NCBI RefSeq assembly: GCF_016879755.1
Contig: NZ_WOFU01000001.1
Span: forward strand, 372,001 to 436,000
Direction of reading: 5' to 3'
DNA from: Bacillus sp. B15-48
GTDB lineage: Bacteria > Bacillota > Bacilli > Bacillales > Cytobacillaceae
Length of the DNA: 64,000 bases
Shown here: piece after piece, positions 56,741 to 64,000 of the stretch
Layout of the letters: every line of letters begins with the position of its first letter
How positions within the stretch are numbered: position 1 is the first letter of the stretch
Notes under the pieces: model-generated
The model's database searches: none
What the model was told of the DNA's origin: nothing
What the model saw: only the letters and a program-made list of their open reading frames with translations
Program-made: the position numbers and the translations under genes

Positions 56741-56867
56741 ACTTGGTGAAACAAGGCTTATCGTAACGTAGTACAATGTCTAGTCAGTTAGATTTGGCAT
56801 CCTCCGAGATCGTACAGAGATAAAACGCCATTCTAAAGGACGTCCATGCATTTCCTACATCTGCTCA

Positions 56868-57434
56868 TTAAATATAGTAAACAGATGGTTTTGTCCCATA
56901 TTCAGGCTTTAATGGCTTTGCATTTTTCTCAGCAATTACCTTCGATATGTCACTTGTTGGATCACTAATCAATCCGACTAAACGTGCATCAGTAGGGCAA
57001 GCCTCGACACAATAAGGGGCTTCTTCGCTCTCAAGCCGATCCACACAGAAATGGCACTTACTCATCTTCCCTTTAACCGAATCTATAACAGGAGCGTTAT
57101 ATGGACAATGCCAAGTACAATATTCACAACCAATACAATTAGCCTCATTAACCTGCACAATCCCATCCTCTCTCTTGTACATCGCATTTGTTGGACAGTT
57201 TTCCACACATGGTGGATTTTCACAGTGATTACACTGTTGAGGCTCAAACTGTAAAAGAGGCTTTGAAAACTCACCTGGTCCATAATAAAACACTTCACTG
57301 CCTACGATTTTCAACTTGCTCCAGTATACGCCTTTTGGTGTACCATTTGATAGTTTGCATGCAACAATACATGTTTGACAACCAATGCATTTTGTTCGAT
57401 CAATAACCATCCCATATTGCTTCTTTTCAGCCAT
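56868..57434 (-). CDS. DmsB/NrfC-type 4x[4Fe-4S] ferredoxin subunit (orphan)
   Basis: A 188-residue electron-transfer protein with four clusters: CIGCQTCIVACK near residue 17, CNHCENPPCVENCP near 70, CIGCEYCTWHCP near 100 and CHFCVDRLESEEAPYCVEAC near 127. It is the type of subunit that joins a molybdopterin oxidoreductase (DMSO, tetrathionate, polysulfide, arsenate) to a membrane anchor. Neither partner is adjacent. I use ATG 57434, preceded by AGGTGG; an in-frame extension to 57584 has no ribosome site. The Cys set is complete, so it is probably functional with unlinked partners. Confidence 0.86.
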   Translation of the reverse strand: MAEKKQYGMVIDRTKCIGCQTCIVACKLSNGTPKGVYWSKLKIVGSEVFYYGPGEFSKPLLQFEPQQCNHCENPPCVENCPTNAMYKREDGIVQVNEANCIGCEYCTWHCPYNAPVIDSVKGKMSKCHFCVDRLESEEAPYCVEACPTDARLVGLISDPTSDISKVIAEKNAKPLKPEYGTKPSVYYI

Positions 57435-57973
57435 TGTTTGACACCACCTATCCTTTTTCCACCACGCTAAGCTATTCATTGAAATGAAATGATTGTTTTT
57501 GAGATGCTTAAAAACATCTATTCCTGTTGTGATGTGACCTTGGCACATTTCCCCTAGAAGAGATGTTTTTTCCTGTATACGCATTTACTTTTTACCTCAT
57601 TCTAGCCTATGGGAAGGTGTTTTTTTACTAGAATACTAACCCTATTCATAAAATAAGAATAAAAAAATCCCTATATTACTATTTTACTAGTATGAATAAG
57701 TCAAATAATATGATAAAACTCACCGCCGTTCATCTTTCATGAGTTTGCCATATATTGTATTTGTTTTAGCTATTTATGAACGATGTGTGGATAAACTGTA
57801 AATTAAACGATCCTTTTGTACAGTACGATCATTTTTTTGGATAATTTTCAGGGAAAAGTTTATCATGAATGGAGTTGTAGATTCCATGCAATAATCAATT
57901 ATTCACTATGCCCCTTAAACAAGGACAAAATAAGAAGCAGGGATTGGGGCGTAGCTGTTACGAGGTGAGAAAG
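57435..57973. other. Divergent intergenic region, ferredoxin / YqiG-like gene
   Basis: 539 nt without a convincing gene. The minus strand stays open upstream of the ferredoxin as far as 57584 but without ribosome site, and an in-frame ATG at 57908 precedes the + strand flavoenzyme by 66 nt. The rest is AT-rich promoter-like sequence. I saw no TGTGA-N6-TCACA box here. Confidence 0.5.
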
Positions 57974-59092
57974 ATGAATACAAAATATGAACCACTTTTT
58001 AAGTCCATTACGTTCAGAAGTGGAATTAAGTTGGATAATCGGATTGTGATGGCACCGATGACCAATTTTTCTGGTAATGCGGATGGGACTGTTTCTGATG
58101 ATGAAATTGCCTATTATCGCCGACGCTCAAATGGAGTTGGAATGGTGATTACAGCTTGTGCGTATGTGACAGCAAATGGGAAAGGGTTTCATGGGGAATT
58201 TGGCAGTGACCGAGATGACTTGATCCCAAGCTTGCGCCGACTAGCCTCTACTATAAAAGAACAAGGTGCAAAAGCAGTCCTACAAATTTTTCATGGCGGC
58301 AGAATGTGTCCTCCAGAGTTAGTGCCAAATGGAGAAATTGTCAGCGCCAGCGCTGTTCCTGCAGAACAAGGTCCAGTTCCTCGTCCGTTGACAGAACCAG
58401 AAATTCAATCGTTTATTCGCGATTTTGGCGAGTCTGTCCGGAGAGCGATTGAAGCTGGATTTGATGGAGTCGAAATCCATGGTGCGAACGGGTATTTAGT
58501 TCAGCAGTTCTTTTCACCCCATTCCAACCGACGGGATGACCAATGGGGTGGCAGCTTAGAAAAACGATTGGCTTTTCCACTCGCGGTTGTTGATGAAGTC
58601 AAAAAAGTCGTAGCTGAGCATGCGAAAGAACCCTTCCTCATTGGCTATCGATTTTCACCCGAGGAAGCTTATACACCAGGAATTACGATGGCAGATACCC
58701 TTGTCTTAATTGATGCTTTAGCAAAGAAACAGCTTGATTATCTCCATATTTCCTTAGGTGAATACTGGTCCAAACCGAGACGCGGCATGGAAGACTCTCG
58801 TTCCCGTATGGAAATCATTCAAGAGAGAGTTGGTGAAAGTGTTCCCGTGATTGGTGTCGGCTCAATCTACACCCCAGATGATGCACTAAATGCGATGCAA
58901 ACGGGAGTAGAACTGATTGCGATTGGACGAGAGCTGATTATTGACCCTGATTGGGTGGAAAAAGTAAGACAAGGGAAAGAGTTTGAAATTGTTACAAAGC
59001 TGAAAAAAGACGCTCAAGCACAACTTGTCATCCCTGACCGTTTATGGCAAATCATTCTCAACACGCCAGGATGGTTCCCAATCGAAGATTAA
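57974..59092 (+). CDS. YqiG-like NADH-dependent flavin oxidoreductase
   Basis: A 372-residue single-domain Old Yellow Enzyme: RIVMAPMTNFSGNADG near residue 24, LQIFHGGRMC near 103, VEIHGANGYLVQQFFSPHSN near 170 and IGRELIIDPDW near 318. It reduces activated alkenes with NAD(P)H via FMN. I use ATG 57974, just after GAGGTGAGAAAG, giving exactly the length of B. subtilis YqiG. Unlike the enzyme at 46455 it lacks Fe-S and FAD domains. Terminator at 59107-59160. Confidence 0.88.
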   Translation: MNTKYEPLFKSITFRSGIKLDNRIVMAPMTNFSGNADGTVSDDEIAYYRRRSNGVGMVITACAYVTANGKGFHGEFGSDRDDLIPSLRRLASTIKEQGAKAVLQIFHGGRMCPPELVPNGEIVSASAVPAEQGPVPRPLTEPEIQSFIRDFGESVRRAIEAGFDGVEIHGANGYLVQQFFSPHSNRRDDQWGGSLEKRLAFPLAVVDEVKKVVAEHAKEPFLIGYRFSPEEAYTPGITMADTLVLIDALAKKQLDYLHISLGEYWSKPRRGMEDSRSRMEIIQERVGESVPVIGVGSIYTPDDALNAMQTGVELIAIGRELIIDPDWVEKVRQGKEFEIVTKLKKDAQAQLVIPDRLWQIILNTPGWFPIED

Positions 59093-59106
59093 TGAACTTT
59101 CAAGTG

Positions 59107-59160
59107 AAAAATGACCCCCAAACGAAACATTGTGTTTCCGTTTGGAAGTCATTTTTTCTT
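59107..59160 (+). terminator. Terminator after the YqiG-like gene
   Basis: AAAATGAC and CCAAACG pair with CGTTTGG and GTCATTTT, then TTTTCTTTTT. Confidence 0.85.
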
Positions 59161-59291
59161 TTTATAGGAGCTCTTTCAATTTTTATTTTGTGGAATATTC
59201 CGTAAATTAATTCAACTTTTCATGTTTATCGTGTATAATTATATTAGAAAAGGGTTTTATGCACTAGCACTTCAAAAGGGGTGGTAGGAAG

Positions 59292-59468
59292 ATGAAATAC
59301 AAATATTTATTGTTTTGTACAAGTTGTGGATGTCCAACGGAGATTACACCCTATATATTGCAGCATTATATCTCCAAACAAGGTGTTGAGGTAATCTATT
59401 GCCAACAATGCCAAAGCAAAAATTACATCCCTGCTTATTTAAAGAAGATAGCTAAAGATATAAAATAA
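59292..59468 (+). CDS. 58-residue zinc-ribbon mini-protein
   Basis: MKYKYLLFCTSCGCPTEITP opens a 58-residue frame with two Cys pairs, CTSCGC near residue 9 and CQQC near 37, the pattern of a small zinc ribbon. AGGAAG precedes the ATG by a few bases, and a terminator follows directly, so it has its own transcript. Function unknown; such mini-proteins often bind nucleic acid or protein. Lys-rich tail. Confidence 0.65.
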   Translation: MKYKYLLFCTSCGCPTEITPYILQHYISKQGVEVIYCQQCQSKNYIPAYLKKIAKDIK

Positions 59469-59472
59469 TAAC

Positions 59473-59524
59473 GGAGAGTCACCCGAAGCAAATGAAAAAC
59501 TCGGGAGCTCTCCTTTTCTTTTTT
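59473..59524 (+). terminator. Terminator after the zinc-ribbon gene
   Basis: GGAGAG..CCCGA pairs with TCGGG..CTCTCC, followed by TTTTCTTTTTTTC. Confidence 0.85.
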
Positions 59525-59607
59525 TCTTTTATTTCGTGTCAAGCAAGGTGATTTTTGGGCGTCGCACTACACTAACCCGTTTGATTACAAAATCGACGAA
59601 GAAGTAC

Positions 59608-60129
59608 TTACGATTCCAAAACTCGAATAAATTCGCGTAAATAGTCAGGTAAATCTGGCGGGCGACGACTTGATACTAAATGTCCATCTGTTACAACCGG
59701 CTCATCAAACCAAATCGCGCCAGCATTCTCCATATCATCTTTAATGCCAGGTGTACTTGTCACCTTTTTTCCCTCAAGGATTTTGGCGGAAATGAGCACC
59801 CAGCCAGCATGACAAATTTGCCCAATTGGCTTTTTATCCTCATCCATTTTTTGTACTAAAGATAGAACTTCTGGGAAACGGCGAATTTTATCCGGGGCCC
59901 AGCCACCTGGGACGAGGATAGCATCATAATCCTCTGCCTTCACTTCTCGATATGCTAAGTCAGATTCAGCTGGAACGCCATATTTTCCAATATACTTTTC
60001 CTTCGCTTCTTCACCAGCAAGGTCAACAATCGCCCCTTCCTCACGAAGCCGTAAAATTGGATACCAAAGCTCTAAGTCTTCAAAATCATGATGAACAAGA
60101 CTAATAATTCTTTTTCCTTTTAATCGCAA
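59608..60129 (-). CDS. PfpI/DJ-1 family protein
   Basis: A 173-residue DJ-1/PfpI-superfamily protein with the nucleophile elbow IGQICHAGW (Cys106, His107) and the acidic partner Glu17 in HHDFEDLEL. B. subtilis relatives are general-stress proteins (YfkM, YraA) and some family members are deglycases or proteases. It is alone on the minus strand. The active-site Cys uses a normal TGC/TGT codon. Activity not assigned. Confidence 0.88.
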   Translation of the reverse strand: MRLKGKRIISLVHHDFEDLELWYPILRLREEGAIVDLAGEEAKEKYIGKYGVPAESDLAYREVKAEDYDAILVPGGWAPDKIRRFPEVLSLVQKMDEDKKPIGQICHAGWVLISAKILEGKKVTSTPGIKDDMENAGAIWFDEPVVTDGHLVSSRRPPDLPDYLREFIRVLES

Positions 60130-60487
60130 TCAAACCGATCCTTTCTCATTTAAGATTTACATTGATAGGCATCGATTTGATTATAACCTAGTGATAGTGA
60201 AAACTAAACCTACGGGTGGAATGAAGCAATGAGGTTGGGCAATTTTTAATGCCTTTTAGAGTTTTTTTCCCTTGATTCCACCTATATCTTGAAAAACCCA
60301 ACTTGCTTCTTTGAATCTATTCAACGAAATTCCCAGCTTGATTTAGGGTTTAGCTACACAAAGCCAACTTTTACCTTAGCAAAAGCTGATTCGTAAAAAT
60401 ATATTTCTATCATTATAGAATCGTAAATGTTTACTCACCTTTAATGGTTCGGAATAAGGAAACCCGGTACCATTTTCCCTTTTTATC
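60130..60487. other. Intergenic region with two crossed inverted repeats
   Basis: 358 nt without a gene between two minus-strand units. GGTGGAAT (60215-60222) pairs with ATTCCACC (60275-60282), and GAAGCAA..GGTTGGG (60223-60239) with CCCAAC-TTGCTTC (60297-60309). The arms interleave, so both stems together would make a pseudoknot-like fold. No other element seen. Confidence 0.45.
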
Positions 60488-61141
60488 TTATCCATGGCTT
60501 GATATAATATCGTGCTTTAATGCATATCTTACAAGGTCAGACTTCTTTTTTGTTCCGAGCTTATCCATAACTCTTGTTTTATACGTATCCACTGTTTTAA
60601 TACTTATATAAAGCTCCGTAGAAACCTCTTTTTGTGTATAACCTAAAGCAATATATTTCAACACTTCCTTTTCCCTCTCACTGAGAGAAATTTCTTCTCT
60701 CTTTACTACAATCGAAGCTTCCGGCGTATTTTGTTTGTACAATCGAGGTACTAAAGTGGGGTATATATAGTGCTCCCCTTTTATTACCATTTGAATCGCA
60801 AAAATAAGCTCCATATCCACCGCCCGTTTTAATACGTATCCAGATGCCCCTGCGTGTAATCCTTCTTTTAAATAAGCCTCATCCGAATACATGGTCAAAA
60901 TTAAGATTTTAATATCCGGTATCACCTTTTTAATTTCTTTCGTTGCTTCAATCCCGTCTTTTCTGGGCATATTTATATCCATAATAATGATGTCAGGCGT
61001 TGTAGCAACGGCTAATTCAATGGCACTCACACCGTTATCTGCTTCTGCAACTACTTTAAAACCTTCCTCTGCAAGAATAATCGATTTCAAGCCGGAGCGA
61101 AAAACAGGATGATCATCAACTAACATGATTTTTACGGTCAT
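60488..61141 (-). CDS. NarL/LuxR-family response regulator
   Basis: A 217-residue regulator: receiver (about 1-120; IMLVDDHPVFRSG, phospho-Asp near 55 in DIIIMDINMPRKDG) and a C-terminal LuxR helix-turn-helix (about 150-210; LSEREKEVLKYIALGYTQKE). I use ATG 61141, eight bases after GGAGGGG. The kinase gene ends at 61116, so they overlap by 26 nt and are coupled. It should be phosphorylated by that kinase and control unlinked or nearby targets. Confidence 0.93.
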   Translation of the reverse strand: MTVKIMLVDDHPVFRSGLKSIILAEEGFKVVAEADNGVSAIELAVATTPDIIIMDINMPRKDGIEATKEIKKVIPDIKILILTMYSDEAYLKEGLHAGASGYVLKRAVDMELIFAIQMVIKGEHYIYPTLVPRLYKQNTPEASIVVKREEISLSEREKEVLKYIALGYTQKEVSTELYISIKTVDTYKTRVMDKLGTKKKSDLVRYALKHDIISSHG

Positions 61142-63008
61142 GGAATTCCCCTCCCACTTCATTTAATGGTATTTTCACCATAATAGATGTACCTTCATGG
61201 GGCGCAGCTTCTATATTAAAGGTGCCCCCTAATAAGCTAATTCTCTCCTGCATTCCCCTTAAACCTAAGTTATATTTAGATGGTTCTTTATTTAACACTT
61301 CGTCTACAAGAAATCCCACACCATCATCTTCCACCATGACAGATATCAAATGTTGATTCTTTACGATAATAACGCTAACGGAGGAAGCATTGGCGTACTT
61401 TAATATATTCGTCAAAGACTCTTGCACTATCCGGAAAATAGCCGTTTCAATTTCTGGGCGTAGGCGGATCGTATCAATGCCATTAATAATTAAATCAAGT
61501 TCTACAGGGTATTTGTTCCTAAACTCTTCCAGGTACCGCTCAATAGCTACTTTTAAACCAAATTTATCTAGAATACTTGGGCGTAATTGCCAAGCTAAAT
61601 CATGAACTTCTTCTATCGTAGCTTGTGTTAATTTCCTAAGCTTTCTAATTTGCTCCTCCCTTGCCTCATCTGTGGAAGCTTCTTGCAACACCTTTAAACC
61701 TAATAGCATAGAAGATAAGGAATGACTTGTTTCATCATGCAGCTCCCGAGCGATACGCTTTCTTTCTTCCTCCTGAACAGACATAATCTTTTCTAATAAC
61801 TTCTGACGTATTTTTTCTTTATTTTTTACTTCTTCCCAGAGTTGAATATTTTCAAAAGTTACAGAAAGTTGATTACTAATGGATTTCAATATTTTTACCG
61901 TGTATGGATCCAATGTTTTCGAATTACAAATTTGGACTTTACCGCAATAATCTTCCTTTATAAATAAGGGAAAACTATTATTAATTTTCATTTCGTTTGA
62001 TTCACAAACACAGCGTTGCTCATCTCCATCAAAGTTCCTTTCGATTAAACATTTTTCTTTAAACTCAGAAATGATTTCCACTTTGTTTGACAATCTTATA
62101 TGAATAAAAGCACTATTTAACGAAAGTTCCTGAACGATATGTTTTATTAGTTTCCGAAGTTCTATTTTCAATTCTTCCATAGAAGTAATATTTGCGGGAA
62201 TACTATTCAATAAAGTTAACTCACGATTTTGTGTAACAATTTCATTAAAATATTTTTCCTTTGTATTTCTTTCTTTTTCTAAATCATCCAACATCGTATT
62301 AAAGGAACGAGTTAGTTTCCCTATTTCATCATTTGGAAAATTATTAATTCGTGAGGTGAAGTCACCCTTTGATACACGCTTTGTTGAATTTACTAATTTC
62401 GTAATAGGTAAAGTAATTACACTTGTTAATCCATGGACTATTAAAAAAGACAAAACCAGTCCAATAAACATGGTACTAAACATTTGTGTGGTCACATCGT
62501 TTATTGCCTGTTTTAATGAATCCTCCCTAAGTCCCACACGTGCTGTTCCAAAGAATTCCCTGCCAATTGGTACAGCAACATCACGAATCGTTCCTTTTTC
62601 AGAATCAAACATCACTAAATTAACAGCCTCTTCTTTTGCTTGGTTAATTCCCTTTAACTCTTTACTAATTTTCTCTTGACCATACGTATGAACAATCGGT
62701 CTACCCCGCTCATTTAAAATAAAAACATATTCAATGTCATTATTATTACTTTTTGTATCGTTCACAAGCTTTTGTAGCGCATAAATATTATTCGTTAACA
62801 ATAGATCACTGCTTTTAGCTGCCACATCACTTCCAATTGAACTAACCCGATCGTCTAACTGTTTAGATAGGGTTTCTGTAATGGAATGACGGATACTGAA
62901 TAGGCTATTTATCGTTACTAAAATGATGACAGCGAACACCATGCCATAAATTTTGCTGTGTATGGAAACGCTCGAAAAAAAATCTAGTAGTTTTCTTCTC
63001 TTTTTCAC
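61116..63008 (-). CDS. NarX-like sensor histidine kinase with Cys-containing GAF domain
   Basis: A 630-residue kinase: helix 1 (about 18-40), extracellular sensor (about 45-170), helix 2 (about 173-195), HAMP (about 195-250), GAF (about 265-400) with clustered cysteines (CLIERNFDGDEQRCVCES and DYCGKVQIC), HisKA_3 with His near 420 in RIARELHDETSHSL and a C-terminal HATPase (about 520-620). HisKA_3 pairs with NarL-type regulators, as downstream. The Cys group recalls the cysteine cluster of NarX/NreB-type redox sensors, though metal binding is not shown. The GTG start overlaps the upstream lipoprotein gene stop (GTGA). Confidence 0.9.
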   Translation of the reverse strand: MKKRRKLLDFFSSVSIHSKIYGMVFAVIILVTINSLFSIRHSITETLSKQLDDRVSSIGSDVAAKSSDLLLTNNIYALQKLVNDTKSNNNDIEYVFILNERGRPIVHTYGQEKISKELKGINQAKEEAVNLVMFDSEKGTIRDVAVPIGREFFGTARVGLREDSLKQAINDVTTQMFSTMFIGLVLSFLIVHGLTSVITLPITKLVNSTKRVSKGDFTSRINNFPNDEIGKLTRSFNTMLDDLEKERNTKEKYFNEIVTQNRELTLLNSIPANITSMEELKIELRKLIKHIVQELSLNSAFIHIRLSNKVEIISEFKEKCLIERNFDGDEQRCVCESNEMKINNSFPLFIKEDYCGKVQICNSKTLDPYTVKILKSISNQLSVTFENIQLWEEVKNKEKIRQKLLEKIMSVQEEERKRIARELHDETSHSLSSMLLGLKVLQEASTDEAREEQIRKLRKLTQATIEEVHDLAWQLRPSILDKFGLKVAIERYLEEFRNKYPVELDLIINGIDTIRLRPEIETAIFRIVQESLTNILKYANASSVSVIIVKNQHLISVMVEDDGVGFLVDEVLNKEPSKYNLGLRGMQERISLLGGTFNIEAAPHEGTSIMVKIPLNEVGGEFHDRKNHVS

Positions 63009-63943
63009 GACGAATCCTCCATTAAATGTAAGGCGTCTCTAATTGGTTGATAGTTTTCTCGATTAATAGGTACGTATGCTTCAATTAATAACTCCCTTAA
63101 AATATTCTGCCCAACTGGATCGTCCTTTAATTGTAAAAAGATCTTTTGAATCTCTGTTTTTAGATGGGGGTCAATTTTATGGGAAACAACTACTGGAGGT
63201 GATCCTGCCCAAGGGCCCTTTTCTATAATTCTAAGTTGCATTGCATCTTCATTTTCTATTTCTATAAGCATATCAAAAGTTATACCATCTACAGTTGCTG
63301 CATCAACAGCACCTCTAGCAACAGCCTTTACTGAGTAATCGTGACTATATGTGTAAAAAGTTTCTTCAAAAAAACCTTCCTTAGTGTAATTTCGTTTATC
63401 TAACATTTCAAGTAATGCTAATCTTCCTGTATAAGAATATGAATCTACAAATGCAAATGTTTTTCCTTTTAAATCTTCTAATGTTTCATATTCACTGTTT
63501 TTATGAGTGATAACATACGATTGATAAACATCTTTACCACCAATAATGGTGGTGGCAATATCCTCCATGTACCCTTCACTTGTACCGATAACATAAGAAA
63601 GGGAGCAAATAAAAGCTAAATCTACTTTCCCATCTTTAAGAAGTTCATTAACTTCCTCATAAGTTTGTTTTTGTATCCTTGTGATTGGCTTACCTAGATT
63701 ATCTTCTAAATAATTTAGAAGTAAGTCATATTTATATTTAGTTTCCTCTGGAGATACCACTGAAGCGAATGCTACACGGATGGAATCAATGACATCTGTT
63801 GATTCTGTAGTTTGTTTCGTTTCAACATCCATACTATCCATCGTTTCAAGTAAAGAGATATACGGTTGTTCTGGTTTTGTATCACAAGCTATTAATAAAA
63901 AGATTGATATCAATATAAAAACAAACTTTTTTATAATAATCAC
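63005..63943 (-). CDS. PhnD-like substrate-binding lipoprotein, sensor partner
   Basis: About 312 residues with a lipoprotein signal (KKFVFILISIFLLIAC; lipobox LIAC) and a PhnD/phosphonate-binding fold (IRVAFASVVSPEETKYKYDL, LKDGKVDLAFICSLSYVIG, DLKGKTFAFVDSYSYTGRLA, GPWAGSPPVVVSHKI). There are no transporter genes next to it; it overlaps a histidine kinase instead, so it probably presents a ligand to the sensor, like AioX or the TtrS binding domain. Start is unsure: GAGGAG is followed at best distance by ATT or ATA (63937/63934), with GTG at 63943 closer than ideal and GTG 63955 without ribosome site. Confidence 0.82.
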   Translation of the reverse strand: MIIIKKFVFILISIFLLIACDTKPEQPYISLLETMDSMDVETKQTTESTDVIDSIRVAFASVVSPEETKYKYDLLLNYLEDNLGKPITRIQKQTYEEVNELLKDGKVDLAFICSLSYVIGTSEGYMEDIATTIIGGKDVYQSYVITHKNSEYETLEDLKGKTFAFVDSYSYTGRLALLEMLDKRNYTKEGFFEETFYTYSHDYSVKAVARGAVDAATVDGITFDMLIEIENEDAMQLRIIEKGPWAGSPPVVVSHKIDPHLKTEIQKIFLQLKDDPVGQNILRELLIEAYVPINRENYQPIRDALHLMEDSS

Positions 63944-64000
63944 TCCTCGTACCACAGAATATAAAGTAAAAATATCATTTAGCTCTTGGATTGATATTAA

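Noticed and set aside
57435-57584. N-terminal extension of the DmsB-like ferredoxin
   Set aside because: No ribosome site and no similarity to a Tat signal; ATG 57434 has AGGTGG and begins at the normal family position.

Overview
The window looks like chromosome of a low-GC Gram-positive Bacillaceae species (Bacillus sensu lato). The reasons are strong AGGAGG-type ribosome binding sites, frequent GTG and TTG starts, and close relatives of B. subtilis LutABC/LutP, YsfC/YsfD (GlcD/GlcF), MtlR, HPr/EI, FloT, BdbD/BdbC, RsbR-type STAS proteins, YitT and YqiG. There are no rRNA or tRNA genes, prophage or insertion sequence.

Layout. 1-5283 (-): L-lactate permease, a GntR/FadR regulator and lutABC (lutC runs off the left edge). 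5740-10198 (+): glycolate oxidase glcD-glcF and a CdaR-type regulator. 11036-16124 (+): MtlR-like PTS regulator, HPr, Enzyme I and NagB, with no Enzyme II. 16703-21309 (-): GabT-like aminotransferase, YjiH-type membrane protein and flotillin. 21555-26180: CBO0543-family membrane protein, a BdbD/BdbC thiol-redox pair, an RsbR-like protein and a FrnE-type DsbA. 26754-31319: an MmpL exporter with a YhgE-like partner and a divergent TetR regulator. 31927-40816 (-): a complete aldarate (glucarate) operon in the order cdaR-garK-tctCBA-DHDPS family-garR-gudD. 41413-49394: NptA-type Na/Pi transporter, a pckA remnant, CBS protein, MFS permease, a dienoyl-CoA-reductase-like flavoenzyme and a cupin. 49985-53491 (-): a large hybrid histidine kinase and a short YitT. 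53651-56606 (+): cobalamin riboswitch, cobT and an AtoE-type permease. 56868-63943: an orphan DmsB-like ferredoxin, a YqiG-like flavoenzyme, a zinc-ribbon mini-protein, a PfpI-type protein, and a binding protein/kinase/regulator trio.

Two things stand out. First, two separate DsbA-fold oxidoreductases, BdbD and FrnE, carry an in-frame TGA exactly where the catalytic first Cys of CxxC belongs. Each is followed by a hairpin whose loop starts 26 or 28 nt after the TGA and has G as its second base. TGA is an ordinary stop for neighbouring genes, so local recoding, most likely selenocysteine, is the best reading; the Sec machinery is not in the window. Second, five intergenic regions carry a shared array of palindromic AGTACT-centred sites spaced 41-42 or 52-53 bp apart, near 4 or 5 DNA turns. 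The array always follows the 3' end of a + strand gene and ends in a conserved tail. Two unrelated palindromic repeat families (a 52-bp tandem array and an inverted pair 19 kb apart) show similar spacing.

The genes mostly describe oxidative use of small organic acids: lactate, glycolate, glucarate and short-chain fatty acids.
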